From NCBI RefSeq assembly GCF_900099925.1, contig NZ_FNDE01000012.1, positions 1 to 64,000 of the forward strand: a stretch of 64,000 nt of DNA, in the 5' to 3' direction. Below, piece after piece: positions 36,021 to 43,336 of this stretch. Every line of letters starts with the position of its first letter. The first letter of the stretch is position 1. Below the pieces are notes generated by a model that searched no databases, had not been told where the DNA came from, and was given only the letters and a program-made list of their open reading frames with translations. Source of the stretch: Aneurinibacillus thermoaerophilus. GTDB taxonomy: Bacteria; Bacillota; Bacilli; Aneurinibacillales; Aneurinibacillaceae. The position numbers and the translations under genes were made by a program.

Positions 36021-36050
36021 ATTGTACCCAGTTTGTGAGAAAATAGTCAA
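36021..36050 (-). promoter_or_regulatory. Promoter of the T-box/valS operon
   Basis: Minus-strand TTGACT (36050-36045), 18 bases, TACAAT (36026-36021), placing the transcript start a few bases before stem I. Confidence 0.75.
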
Positions 36051-36153
36051 TACGAAGCTGTCACCGTCTTTTTTTCGTGCTTGTTGCCTTTTTTACATGA
36101 AGCCGTTTTTTGTTGACAAGGAAAGCAAAATGACAGAGCTTCTGCTATTCATT

Positions 36154-36825
36154 TCATATAGAGATTTTTAATCGTCCTTGCTCTAATTGGATAATACGAC
36201 CGGCTTCAGCAGCTAATTTCATATCGTGTGTCACCATAATGACCGTTCTGCCCTGAGCGTTCCATTCTTTGAAAAGTTCGATGATGATAATAGCATTATA
36301 TTCATCAACCGCCCCTGTTGGTTCATCCGCAAAAATCACGTCAGGCTTATTTATGAGCGCGCGGGCAAGTGCAACCCTTCGTTGTTCGCCCCCGCTCAAT
36401 TGATAAGGTAAATTGTCCAGCTTATCGTCCAGCCCTACCCGTGCAAGCAAATTCCGTCCCCATTCTTCATCGCTTTTTTTGTATGTGCGGCACAATGTTT
36501 TCGGCAGAAGTACATTTTCCAGCGTATTCAATGTCGGGATAAGGCTTGGAAACTGAAACACAAAGCCACATTGTTCTGCCCGGATGCGCGTCCGTTCCTT
36601 GTCGCTCAAACCGGTAACGTCTTTGCCATCGAAACGCACCGTCCCTTCTGTCGGACGCTCCAGAAGTCCTGCTATCGCAAGAAACGTCGATTTCCCGCTA
36701 CCGGAAGGTCCGACAACCGCGACAAATTCGCCGGCATGAATCGTTTCGCTTATGCCCTTAAGGGCATGAACTTTCCGCTCGCGCCCGATGCGGTATGTTT
36801 TATGAATATTCTCAAGCGAAATCAT
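36154..36825 (-). CDS. ABC transporter ATP-binding protein, LolD/MacB type
   Basis: 223 residues. Walker A GPSGSGKSTFLAIAG, signature LSGGEQRRVALARAL, Walker B VIFADEPTGAVDE and the H-loop VTHD are all intact. The close family is that of MacB/FtsE/LolD-like importers or mechanotransmitters. The start overlaps the permease stop codon, so both products form one transporter. The substrate is unknown. It lies downstream of the cbb3 oxidase operon. Confidence 0.93.
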   Translation of the reverse strand: MISLENIHKTYRIGRERKVHALKGISETIHAGEFVAVVGPSGSGKSTFLAIAGLLERPTEGTVRFDGKDVTGLSDKERTRIRAEQCGFVFQFPSLIPTLNTLENVLLPKTLCRTYKKSDEEWGRNLLARVGLDDKLDNLPYQLSGGEQRRVALARALINKPDVIFADEPTGAVDEYNAIIIIELFKEWNAQGRTVIMVTHDMKLAAEAGRIIQLEQGRLKISI

Positions 36826-38033
36826 TATTGCTCCCCCTCCCGAATCGCTTCATATGGCTGTAGCTTTAACGTAGAGCGCACGGGGAAGAACGCAGCCAGC
36901 ACCGCAATCAGCGCCGTTGCCGCCGTTGTGCCCGCGCCGATAAAAAAGCCGGTCACCCAATCAGGAAACAGCATCGGTAACTGTAACAGTTGCAAAAGTA
37001 AAATCCGATTATCGTACAAAGCCGCGCCAGCCAGTAAAGAGCCAATGGCCGCTCCGATCACGGAGGCAAAACCTGCTTCCATCAACAGTAAGCGGAACGT
37101 AACAGCGCGGGAAGCACCCATGGCACGCAGCATGCCGATTTCTTTCCGACGCTCGCTAATAAGCGCGGTAAACATGGTCATTACTTGCAGTGCGCTCATA
37201 ATAAGCACAAGACCAATCATCATATAGCTCATCATTTTCACGGGAAAAATCTGTTTGTTTACCGTTTCTTGCAATCCGCTCCCTTTAACCACATCAACTT
37301 CCAAGTTCATCCGCTCAATTTGACGCTTTACAAATTCCTCCATTCCTGGTTTTGTTTTTACAAGGATAATAGAAATAGAGTTTTCCGGAAAATCAAGCTT
37401 GCTGTCTTTATGATTTAGTTCGCGCGCCGCATCCAGCGTAATAAACAGCGTCCTGTCCGTTCCCATACCCGTAGGGAAAATCATGTTTTTTAATATAAAA
37501 TCCTTACCAAAAAGCGTAATCCATTCCTGCATGTATTCATTGTCAAAGTGGTAAATGTAATTTTTGCCGCCCGCCTCCGCGCCTGCAATTAGATCATATT
37601 TCCCTACTTTTTTGTCTGCGGCTGTCCAATTTTTCAGCGTAAAATCAGTCTCTGGGTCATAGGCGACTACCGGAAAATTCCCTGCCGTCTGACAGCATAC
37701 CGTCGAAACGGTTTCCAGATAAAGCTGAGGAGAAGCAATTTCCACTTCGCTGATGGTACGCACTTTATCAAGTATGCTTTCCGGCATATAAAATTTGGTC
37801 GGTGTTCCGGAAATAATCATATCGCCTGCCTGAGCGCCGAACCCCTTGGGCACGACCATTAAGCTGGCGCCCAAGCGGCTGGAACTCGCTTCGATGCTTC
37901 GCTCCATAGAAAGAACAAAAAAATAGCTTGCAAACAAAATAAAAGCGGTAATGGCAGCGCTTCCCGAAAGCAGTACGGTGCGCGATATTTTTCGCTTAAG
38001 ACTACGCCAGGCTACCGTGGAAAGTTTCTTCAT
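36825..38033 (-). CDS. ABC transporter permease, FtsX/MacB type
   Basis: 402 residues from the ATG of MKKLSTVAW; a GTG four codons upstream is an alternative. One membrane helix at ~residues 20-45, a large extracytoplasmic domain (~45-260) and three C-terminal helices with the FtsX pattern (ISERRKEIGMLRAMGASR). The extracellular domain contains an unusual adjacent cysteine pair (TVCCQTAGNF near residue 108), which might bind metal or heme or form a disulfide. Proximity to the cytochrome oxidase genes hints at a role in respiratory chain biogenesis, but that is inference. Confidence 0.88.
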   Translation of the reverse strand: MKKLSTVAWRSLKRKISRTVLLSGSAAITAFILFASYFFVLSMERSIEASSSRLGASLMVVPKGFGAQAGDMIISGTPTKFYMPESILDKVRTISEVEIASPQLYLETVSTVCCQTAGNFPVVAYDPETDFTLKNWTAADKKVGKYDLIAGAEAGGKNYIYHFDNEYMQEWITLFGKDFILKNMIFPTGMGTDRTLFITLDAARELNHKDSKLDFPENSISIILVKTKPGMEEFVKRQIERMNLEVDVVKGSGLQETVNKQIFPVKMMSYMMIGLVLIMSALQVMTMFTALISERRKEIGMLRAMGASRAVTFRLLLMEAGFASVIGAAIGSLLAGAALYDNRILLLQLLQLPMLFPDWVTGFFIGAGTTAATALIAVLAAFFPVRSTLKLQPYEAIREGEQ

Positions 38034-38155
38034 TGCTGTTCGCACCTCTTATATGCATCACATTCGGCGCTCGATATTCATGCGGTAATACGACCCGCTT
38101 TGAACCGCCGTTATCAAGCCAAACGTATAATATGAAATTCACTCAAATTGTTATG

Positions 38156-38254
38156 TTAATCGCGCGACGATAGGATTTTAACCATCATGAAGAGCAGACC
38201 TCCAATGACCGTAAACCAGAGAATATAGTAAACAATCTGTACGCTGTTCAGCAT
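38156..38254 (-). CDS. Tiny membrane protein downstream of the cbb3 operon
   Basis: 32 residues from the ATG of MLNSVQIVYY, with one membrane helix (~7-26) and a short basic end (MVKILSSRD). A purine-rich GAGTGGTGGG lies upstream. A longer open frame exists but its first 15 codons are the terminator hairpin of the preceding gene, so the short form is more credible. It resembles CcoQ/CcoS-type small subunits in size and position only. Transcription would need read-through of the terminator or a separate promoter. Confidence 0.5.
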   Translation of the reverse strand: MLNSVQIVYYILWFTVIGGLLFMMVKILSSRD

Positions 38255-38314
38255 GCTTGCCCACCACTCTTTTTCATATTTTCCATTTATTATATCACTG
38301 AGGTTATGAAAAAC

Positions 38315-38350
38315 AAAAAAGACCAGAAAAAGGCCTATCTGGTCTTTTTT
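38315..38350 (-). terminator. Terminator after the ccoP-like gene
   Basis: Perfect 12-bp stem AAAAAAGACCAG / CTGGTCTTTTTT three bases past the stop codon, with further Ts downstream on the minus strand. Confidence 0.9.
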
Positions 38351-38353
38351 CAT

Positions 38354-38776
38354 TTATTTCAACGTTTTCAGGAATTCAACCATGGAATCCTTCTGCTCTT
38401 CCGTCCAGGAAGCTCCCAACGCTGGCATACTGCCCCGTCCTTTGGTTAGAACATCCTTCACGCCTTCAGGCTTTAGCTTATCTACTATGCCATAAAGAGA
38501 CGGCCCCATGCCGCCTTTCAGATCGGCACCATGACAAGCTACACACTGTCCGGAAAGTCCTTTTCCTTTTTCCACGCTTACGCCCTGTGCCGCTTCTCCA
38601 CCGGCCGGACGTTCATCAATCCCTTTGGCGGTCAGCGCATACCCGACAGCCCAAACGGCTAACACGGCATACGTAATAATTAGGAAACGAGGTACTTTTC
38701 CGTGTCCTTGCTTCATTCCCATGACTTCATCATAATGCTCTTCGTGCTGTTCATGATTTTTGTGCTTATCAGACAT
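38354..38776 (-). CDS. ccoP: Mono-heme membrane cytochrome c, CcoP-like subunit
   Basis: 140 residues: charged N-terminus, one membrane helix (~30-50) and a single cytochrome c domain with heme motif CVACH and a later Met ligand region (GRGSMPALGAS). Typical proteobacterial CcoP has two hemes and about 300 residues, so this is a short variant. It follows ccoO by 22 bases and probably donates electrons to the oxidase. Confidence 0.85.
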   Translation of the reverse strand: MSDKHKNHEQHEEHYDEVMGMKQGHGKVPRFLIITYAVLAVWAVGYALTAKGIDERPAGGEAAQGVSVEKGKGLSGQCVACHGADLKGGMGPSLYGIVDKLKPEGVKDVLTKGRGSMPALGASWTEEQKDSMVEFLKTLK

Positions 38777-38798
38777 ATTATCGCCTCCTCCTCCCCGG

Positions 38799-39293
38799 TT
38801 ACTTCGCCGGAGCCGGCTTCAAACTCATCAAGTACGCAACAAGATTATTCATATCCTCATCACTCAAATAATCATACTTAGGCATAATGGAACCTTGGAC
38901 TATTTTTTGCGGATTTTTCAAATGTTCGATATGCCACTCTTTGCTTGTGCGTGCGCCCACCCACATCAAATCCGGGCCTGTGCGGTTAGAACCGAATAAA
39001 TGTGGGCGGTCATTTGCGTAATCACCAGGTACAGTTACAGGTCCAATATTCATCGCCAAATCGGCCTTCACCGGACGGACCACCTGTGTATGACAGGTAT
39101 TACATCCATTCTCAATATATACTTGGCGCCCTTTCGCCTCTGGAGAATCCGGCGCGTAATCGCGCGCTTCCGCATTCGCTGTTGGCATCATCATCTCTTT
39201 ATCGAAAAACGGCAAGATAATCGTCGCAAACGTCCCCATCATAAAAAGCACAATCGCAGCAAGATAAATAGCTAATGCATTTCTTTCCACCAT
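38799..39293 (-). CDS. ccoO: CcoO, mono-heme subunit of cbb3-type oxidase
   Basis: 164 residues from the ATG of MVERNALAIY (GGGAGGGG upstream). One N-terminal membrane helix, then cytochrome c with the FixO-type motif GCNTCHTQVVRP and a late methionine region (GSIMPKYDYLS). Shorter than the ~200 residues typical in proteobacteria. It lies 20 bases after ccoN. Confidence 0.92.
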   Translation of the reverse strand: MVERNALAIYLAAIVLFMMGTFATIILPFFDKEMMMPTANAEARDYAPDSPEAKGRQVYIENGCNTCHTQVVRPVKADLAMNIGPVTVPGDYANDRPHLFGSNRTGPDLMWVGARTSKEWHIEHLKNPQKIVQGSIMPKYDYLSDEDMNNLVAYLMSLKPAPAK

Positions 39294-39313
39294 CGTCCCC
39301 TCCCTGTCGTAAA

Positions 39314-40696
39314 TTAAGCAACGACACGTTCTTTCCCCGTCGCAAATTTCGTACCGGACTTCACGGTTTTCCAAATGTTAAATACGAAGAAGAACTGACC
39401 GATAATCATCATCGTGCCGCCAATCGCCCGCCAGATGATAAGCGAACGCACGGACTGAACCGTTTCCATGAATGGTTTTCCCTCCATCCACGCAAAACCC
39501 TGAATAACGCCCGCAATCCAGAGCGTGAAAGCAAACATCAAAAAGCCGATAACAGAAAAATAATAATGAAGATTCATTAATCTTTTGCTATAAATGTTGC
39601 GGCCCGTCAGGCGGGGGATGGCATAATAAATCGTCACAAAGCAAACAAATGAGAAAGCAGCAAATGGAGCCATATGCGCGTGACCGACAACCCAGTGCGT
39701 AAATTTAACGACTGCGCTTACCTGCATCAATGATTGAAAAGGCCCCTGCAAACACGCCATCAAATAGAAAATGGAAGCCGTAATAAGAAACTTCATGTTT
39801 ACGTCTTCGGATACTTTGTACCACATGCCACGCATTGTACCAAATACGTTGGCAAGCACTGTCCAAACCGGAATAATTAAAAGAACGGAAGGAATAATGC
39901 CCGCTTTCATCAACCATACCGGGATTGGACCGTTTACCAGATGATGGGGGCCGTTCCACACATAAATCGTGGCAATTGTCCAAAAACCGATAAGTGAAAG
40001 CTTATGGCTGTATAACGGTTTACCTGTTAATTTCGGCAGTAAGTAGTAGATTTGACCTATCCCCACTGTTGTAAACCATAAACCAAGAACGTTATGTCCA
40101 TAGAACCAGTTCATGTTGGCTTGCGCGGCGCCGCCAATAAGGGAAGATGGGATATTGCCGACCGTATAAACGAGCGGCAACCAGATCAAAGAGCCGATAA
40201 AATACCAAATCGAAACGTATAACTGTTTCTCCTGGCGTTTCGCAATCGTCATAAACAGGTTAACCGATATCAGCACACACAAAAGAACAACGCCCACATC
40301 AAGGAATAACGGCAGCTCCGCATATTCCACGCCGGTAGAATATCCCATACAGATAACGACAACAGCTGTAGCGATCGCCAGGTTCCAAATCAGACACGTT
40401 ATGTTGCCCAATTTTTCACTCCACAGCTGCGTGCGCGTAAGCTTCGGAATAATGTAAAACATAGCGCCGACCATCGCCATGGACAACCATGCGAGCAAAA
40501 CCCCGTTCGTATGGATGATGCGGATGTGTGCGTAAGTTAACGCGAAATTAAGAGCATCCGCCCCTGGGAAGTACAGAAAGTCAGGGTAAATTTGCTTGAT
40601 CGCCACAACAAGCCCGGCGATCATTGAAATGATGAGCCAGAACATCGCACTGTACCAGAAATTCTTCGCGCTACTGAATGGAGCATTACTTAACAT
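39314..40696 (-). CDS. ccoN: CcoN, catalytic subunit of cbb3-type cytochrome oxidase
   Basis: 460 residues, about 12 membrane helices. The low-spin heme and binuclear-centre histidines are visible: HIRIIHTNGV (helix 2), NWFYGHNVLGLW and YVWNGPHHL (copper-B ligands; the Tyr before WNGPHH suits the cross-linked residue of cbb3 enzymes), HWVVGHAHM (heme ligands). High-affinity oxygen reductase used at low oxygen. GGGGGAGG precedes the ATG. First gene of the operon with ccoO and ccoP. Confidence 0.95.
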   Translation of the reverse strand: MLSNAPFSSAKNFWYSAMFWLIISMIAGLVVAIKQIYPDFLYFPGADALNFALTYAHIRIIHTNGVLLAWLSMAMVGAMFYIIPKLTRTQLWSEKLGNITCLIWNLAIATAVVVICMGYSTGVEYAELPLFLDVGVVLLCVLISVNLFMTIAKRQEKQLYVSIWYFIGSLIWLPLVYTVGNIPSSLIGGAAQANMNWFYGHNVLGLWFTTVGIGQIYYLLPKLTGKPLYSHKLSLIGFWTIATIYVWNGPHHLVNGPIPVWLMKAGIIPSVLLIIPVWTVLANVFGTMRGMWYKVSEDVNMKFLITASIFYLMACLQGPFQSLMQVSAVVKFTHWVVGHAHMAPFAAFSFVCFVTIYYAIPRLTGRNIYSKRLMNLHYYFSVIGFLMFAFTLWIAGVIQGFAWMEGKPFMETVQSVRSLIIWRAIGGTMMIIGQFFFVFNIWKTVKSGTKFATGKERVVA

Positions 40697-40806
40697 GTTA
40701 TCAACCTCCCCCTCTACTGTTTAAGAAATTACCTTGTGCTTAAAAAGTACCTCTTCCTTCACAACATACTAAAACCCCCACAAAATATAAATAATGGAAT
40801 TTAACA

Positions 40807-40836
40807 ATATAAGGATAGTTTTAACTTGACATACAA
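40807..40836 (-). promoter_or_regulatory. Candidate promoter of the ccoNOP operon
   Basis: Minus-strand TTGTAT (40836-40831), 18 bases, TTATAT (40812-40807). It is only a fair match, but it overlaps the palindrome, so one regulator could act on both directions. Confidence 0.5.
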
Positions 40837-40841
40837 GTTAA
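40821..40841. promoter_or_regulatory. 21-bp palindromic operator candidate
   Basis: Perfect 8-bp arms TTAACTTG / CAAGTTAA separated by 5 bases. It covers the -35 of the plus-strand promoter and the -35 of the minus-strand ccoN promoter candidate. It does not match Fnr, CcpA or Rex consensus by eye. No regulator gene is adjacent. Confidence 0.65.
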
Positions 40842-40854
40842 ACAATGAGATAAT
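40826..40854 (+). promoter_or_regulatory. Strong sigma-A promoter, plus strand
   Basis: TTGACA (40826-40831), exactly 17 bases, GATAAT (40849-40854). It faces away from ccoN and toward the putative small RNA. Confidence 0.8.
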
Positions 40855-40860
40855 GTTGTT

Positions 40861-41016
40861 AAAGTATATCTTAGTGACTACTCCCTGCTACGATTTTAGG
40901 ATATATCGCCTACTTCTCGGGATCAACGATCATTTATCAAAAAAATTTGTCAACTTCGTTACAAAAATTTGAATTATATATACTATAAAAAGAGGAGCCT
41001 TATTTGCTCCTCTTTT
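40861..41016 (+). ncRNA. Putative ~155-nt small RNA divergent from ccoN
   Basis: A consensus promoter at 40826-40854 and a strong terminator at 40987-41016 bracket a segment with no ATG-started frame. A GTG frame of about 32 codons exists but has no ribosome binding site. The segment has a single-stranded-looking CTCCCTGCT stretch near 40880. The downstream hairpin would stop most transcripts before the small membrane protein gene. No RNA family is recognised. Confidence 0.5.
40987..41016. terminator. Terminator of the putative small RNA
   Basis: Stem AAAAGAGGAGC / GCTCCTCTTTT with an 8-base loop, followed by TTCTTT on the plus strand; also T-rich on the minus strand. Confidence 0.85.
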
Positions 41017-41116
41017 TTCTTTGTAGTATTAGGAAAGTAACGGTAGACGCGCACCTATTATTAGAAAGAGACGTATACTGGAAGCAGGAAAAAGCATGGA
41101 AAGGAGCCTAGCAAAA

Positions 41117-41299
41117 ATGAAAGGACGCTGGCGTTACCACCCGTTCTATCTAAAAATTCGCTTCGGTGCTTTGCAGCTCATTATTCCTTTTATCGTGTTC
41201 CAATTCATTCGCACGATCCTGTTTCCAACTTCATTTGATGTGGTGCTGCTGTCGCTACTTATTCTGATATACGCCGCCATTTTACTTGATTATATATGA
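41117..41299 (+). CDS. Small membrane protein of unknown function
   Basis: 60 residues from the ATG of MKGRWRYHPF with AAAGGAG 10 bases upstream; an ATG seven codons earlier has a weaker site. A basic, aromatic N-terminus is followed by two hydrophobic helices (~18-35 and ~40-58). No family is recognised. It is alone on the plus strand between the cco and spore coat genes and may be expressed by read-through from the promoter at 40826. Confidence 0.6.
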   Translation: MKGRWRYHPFYLKIRFGALQLIIPFIVFQFIRTILFPTSFDVVLLSLLILIYAAILLDYI

Positions 41300-41326
41300 G
41301 CCGCAACCGTCGCTTGTTTGCGGCTC
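41298..41326. terminator. Bidirectional terminator over two stop codons
   Basis: 9-bp stem GAGCCGCAA / TTGCGGCTC. Its left arm includes the stop of the small membrane gene and its right arm the stop of the convergent coat gene. Confidence 0.8.
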
Positions 41327-42332
41327 AATTTTGTTCGATTCCCAAAGCGAACTCATGCATCTTCGGCAAAAGCCGGAGATGCTTCTTCCATGCTAGGACT
41401 TGTTGTTGTTCCATTTGCTCTCGCCGTTCCTTTGAAGCGCGCACATATTTGCGCGCAAGTTCCATCAGCCGCTCCGGATACATAAGATAACACGCTAGAA
41501 GTCTTCGCTCTCCCTTCGTAAGACATCTCTCCGATTCGTAGGCGTACAGCCACTCCCTCCCCTTTCCTTTCCGCCATTCCCAAGCAGGTCCATAACGGCG
41601 GAAAAATAGCGTTACATCCCGCACCGGCGTATCGAAATTAGCACGCTCAAAATTGATAAAATAGATCTGTCGCCCGGCTCCGACAAGAATATTCCTGCTA
41701 TGGACGCGTCCGTGACACAGGGCGCGGGATAAATGTAAAACATCGCTACTCACGGCCACCTTCTCCAGTTCCTGTATGCCCCACTCGGCAAATTGCCGAA
41801 CCTGCTCCGCGCTATTTCTTACTGCTCTTTCAAACGCGGAAGCAGTCTTTCTTTTTCCTCCGGCTTCTGCTATCTCTTCGATTCTCGCGATTCCTTCTTC
41901 CCATCGCTGCCGAACTTGTCTAAGCGAAACCGGAGCATATCCCCGCCATTGTTCCCCGGCCTCCGCACTTATTTTATGAATGCGTGCCATCTCTTTTAAT
42001 ACTTTTATATCCCAATCCGGCAAATCTTTGATCATAGCTATCTGTTCAATCCAGGGAAGCAGCAAATACGTTCCTTCATACGTAACCACGCAGGGCTCTC
42101 CGTATTTCGTAAGACAAAAAGGAATCACGCTTCGCACACCGCGCGCCGAAAGATAGCGAAGCCAAGAAGCGACAAAGTTCAGCTGCAATGGGTGTTCATG
42201 CGTTACCTCAAGCCAAAAACTCCCGCAGTCTGTTTCCGCTTTCCAGCGGTTTTGCCCCTCCTGGACAAGATTATGCAGGCGTAAATCATATTCATGTAAT
42301 ACATGCTTTGTCCGCTGCTCTATGTTTTCCAT
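41325..42332 (-). CDS. ysxE: CotS/YsxE-family spore coat kinase-like protein
   Basis: 335 residues from the ATG of MENIEQRTKH (GGGAGGG upstream). Aminoglycoside phosphotransferase fold: N-lobe with LLPWIEQ hinge, catalytic loop LCHGRVHSRNILV and a metal-loop equivalent INFERANFD in which the usual DFE/DFD aspartate is altered. Located between spoVID and valS like ysxE in B. subtilis. ATGA overlap with the preceding gene gives translational coupling. Confidence 0.75.
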   Translation of the reverse strand: MENIEQRTKHVLHEYDLRLHNLVQEGQNRWKAETDCGSFWLEVTHEHPLQLNFVASWLRYLSARGVRSVIPFCLTKYGEPCVVTYEGTYLLLPWIEQIAMIKDLPDWDIKVLKEMARIHKISAEAGEQWRGYAPVSLRQVRQRWEEGIARIEEIAEAGGKRKTASAFERAVRNSAEQVRQFAEWGIQELEKVAVSSDVLHLSRALCHGRVHSRNILVGAGRQIYFINFERANFDTPVRDVTLFFRRYGPAWEWRKGKGREWLYAYESERCLTKGERRLLACYLMYPERLMELARKYVRASKERREQMEQQQVLAWKKHLRLLPKMHEFALGIEQN

Positions 42333-43318
42333 CAGTCGCTTCCCTCCCCGCATAACCCGTGCATTTCCATTACACATGCAAGCAATTGTTCCCTTTGATA
42401 TTGCAGCCGAAAGCCGGTAGCAATGCTTTCTTGTTCATCTTTCAGGGAGGTTGCGCTTTTTATTCGCAATAAAACAGGTAATGGATAAGCCAGCAGTGAA
42501 AGCAAATAATTTCTTTCTTCTACTGTCAACCTACGCTCATCCGCGTATGCGGAAAGAAACGCCTGCACACCGTCCGCCCCGCCTGCACGCCAGATTTGCT
42601 CAAGCAATGAAAGCGTATCTTCATGTCGCCGCGCAAGCACGGGTGCATGCAGTCCGGTAATGTACCATACTCCTTCCCAGCGCACAAGAGAAGCCAGCTC
42701 CATATACGCAAACGAAAGCGGGGTTGCATCATGTTCCACCCCGCTTGCTACGTATAATGCCTCCGCCATCCTCACCCTTTCCACTGTGCGGGAGAGATTG
42801 TAAAATAGCCATTTTTCCTCAGCGCTTTTCCTGTTATAAAGATTTTGCATTATAGTATCCAGATAACGATAACTATTCCTTAAGGCTGCTTCAGTAAGTA
42901 TTCCTTTTGTGCAATAGCGTCCGGGAACGATCCTGATTTTGTAGTCAGAGCAGGCATGAATACGGGCAAGAAGCATACCAAGCACAGAATATCCTTCCAT
43001 CTGCCAGAACGGATGCCTTACCCACGAATCGTCCTTTTCCCAGTAATCGGACAACGCATAGCAACCAGTATCATCAGAAATCCAATGCGTGCCGCTCCTT
43101 GTCGCTATATAACGTTCCACATACCGGAATCCACTGGCAGCCAAACACTCGCGCCAATGATGCGACCAACGTAGCAAGTTTTCATCTGTGCAATAAGTGA
43201 TACGCTTTTTGCCTCTGTCGGATAGCACATACCAATCGTTCTTTTCCTGCTTCACTTCAATAACAGCAAAAGGGTATTCTTCCAGATGACTGCGTAATGT
43301 CTCATGTTGCAGTTTCAT
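42332..43318 (-). CDS. Divergent CotS-like protein in spore coat operon
   Basis: 328 residues with the same overall layout as the following gene (N-lobe, YWEKDDSWVRHP hinge, helical C-lobe ending in LTVEERNYLLSLLAYP), but the catalytic loop is replaced by PLSFAYMELASLVRW, with no HGD/HGR. It is therefore probably a pseudokinase of the spore coat. Follows spoVID by 18 bases. Possibly an old tandem duplicate of its neighbour. Confidence 0.6.
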   Translation of the reverse strand: MKLQHETLRSHLEEYPFAVIEVKQEKNDWYVLSDRGKKRITYCTDENLLRWSHHWRECLAASGFRYVERYIATRSGTHWISDDTGCYALSDYWEKDDSWVRHPFWQMEGYSVLGMLLARIHACSDYKIRIVPGRYCTKGILTEAALRNSYRYLDTIMQNLYNRKSAEEKWLFYNLSRTVERVRMAEALYVASGVEHDATPLSFAYMELASLVRWEGVWYITGLHAPVLARRHEDTLSLLEQIWRAGGADGVQAFLSAYADERRLTVEERNYLLSLLAYPLPVLLRIKSATSLKDEQESIATGFRLQYQREQLLACVMEMHGLCGEGSD

Positions 43319-43336
43319 CTTTCTCCCCCTCTGCCG

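Noticed and set aside
38255-38353. N-terminal extension of the tiny protein after ccoP (MKKDQIGLF...)
   Set aside because: These codons are the stem and T tract of the ccoP terminator.
40874-40975. GTG-started frame of about 32 codons inside the putative small RNA
   Set aside because: No Shine-Dalgarno sequence and no membrane or known motif; kept as noncoding.
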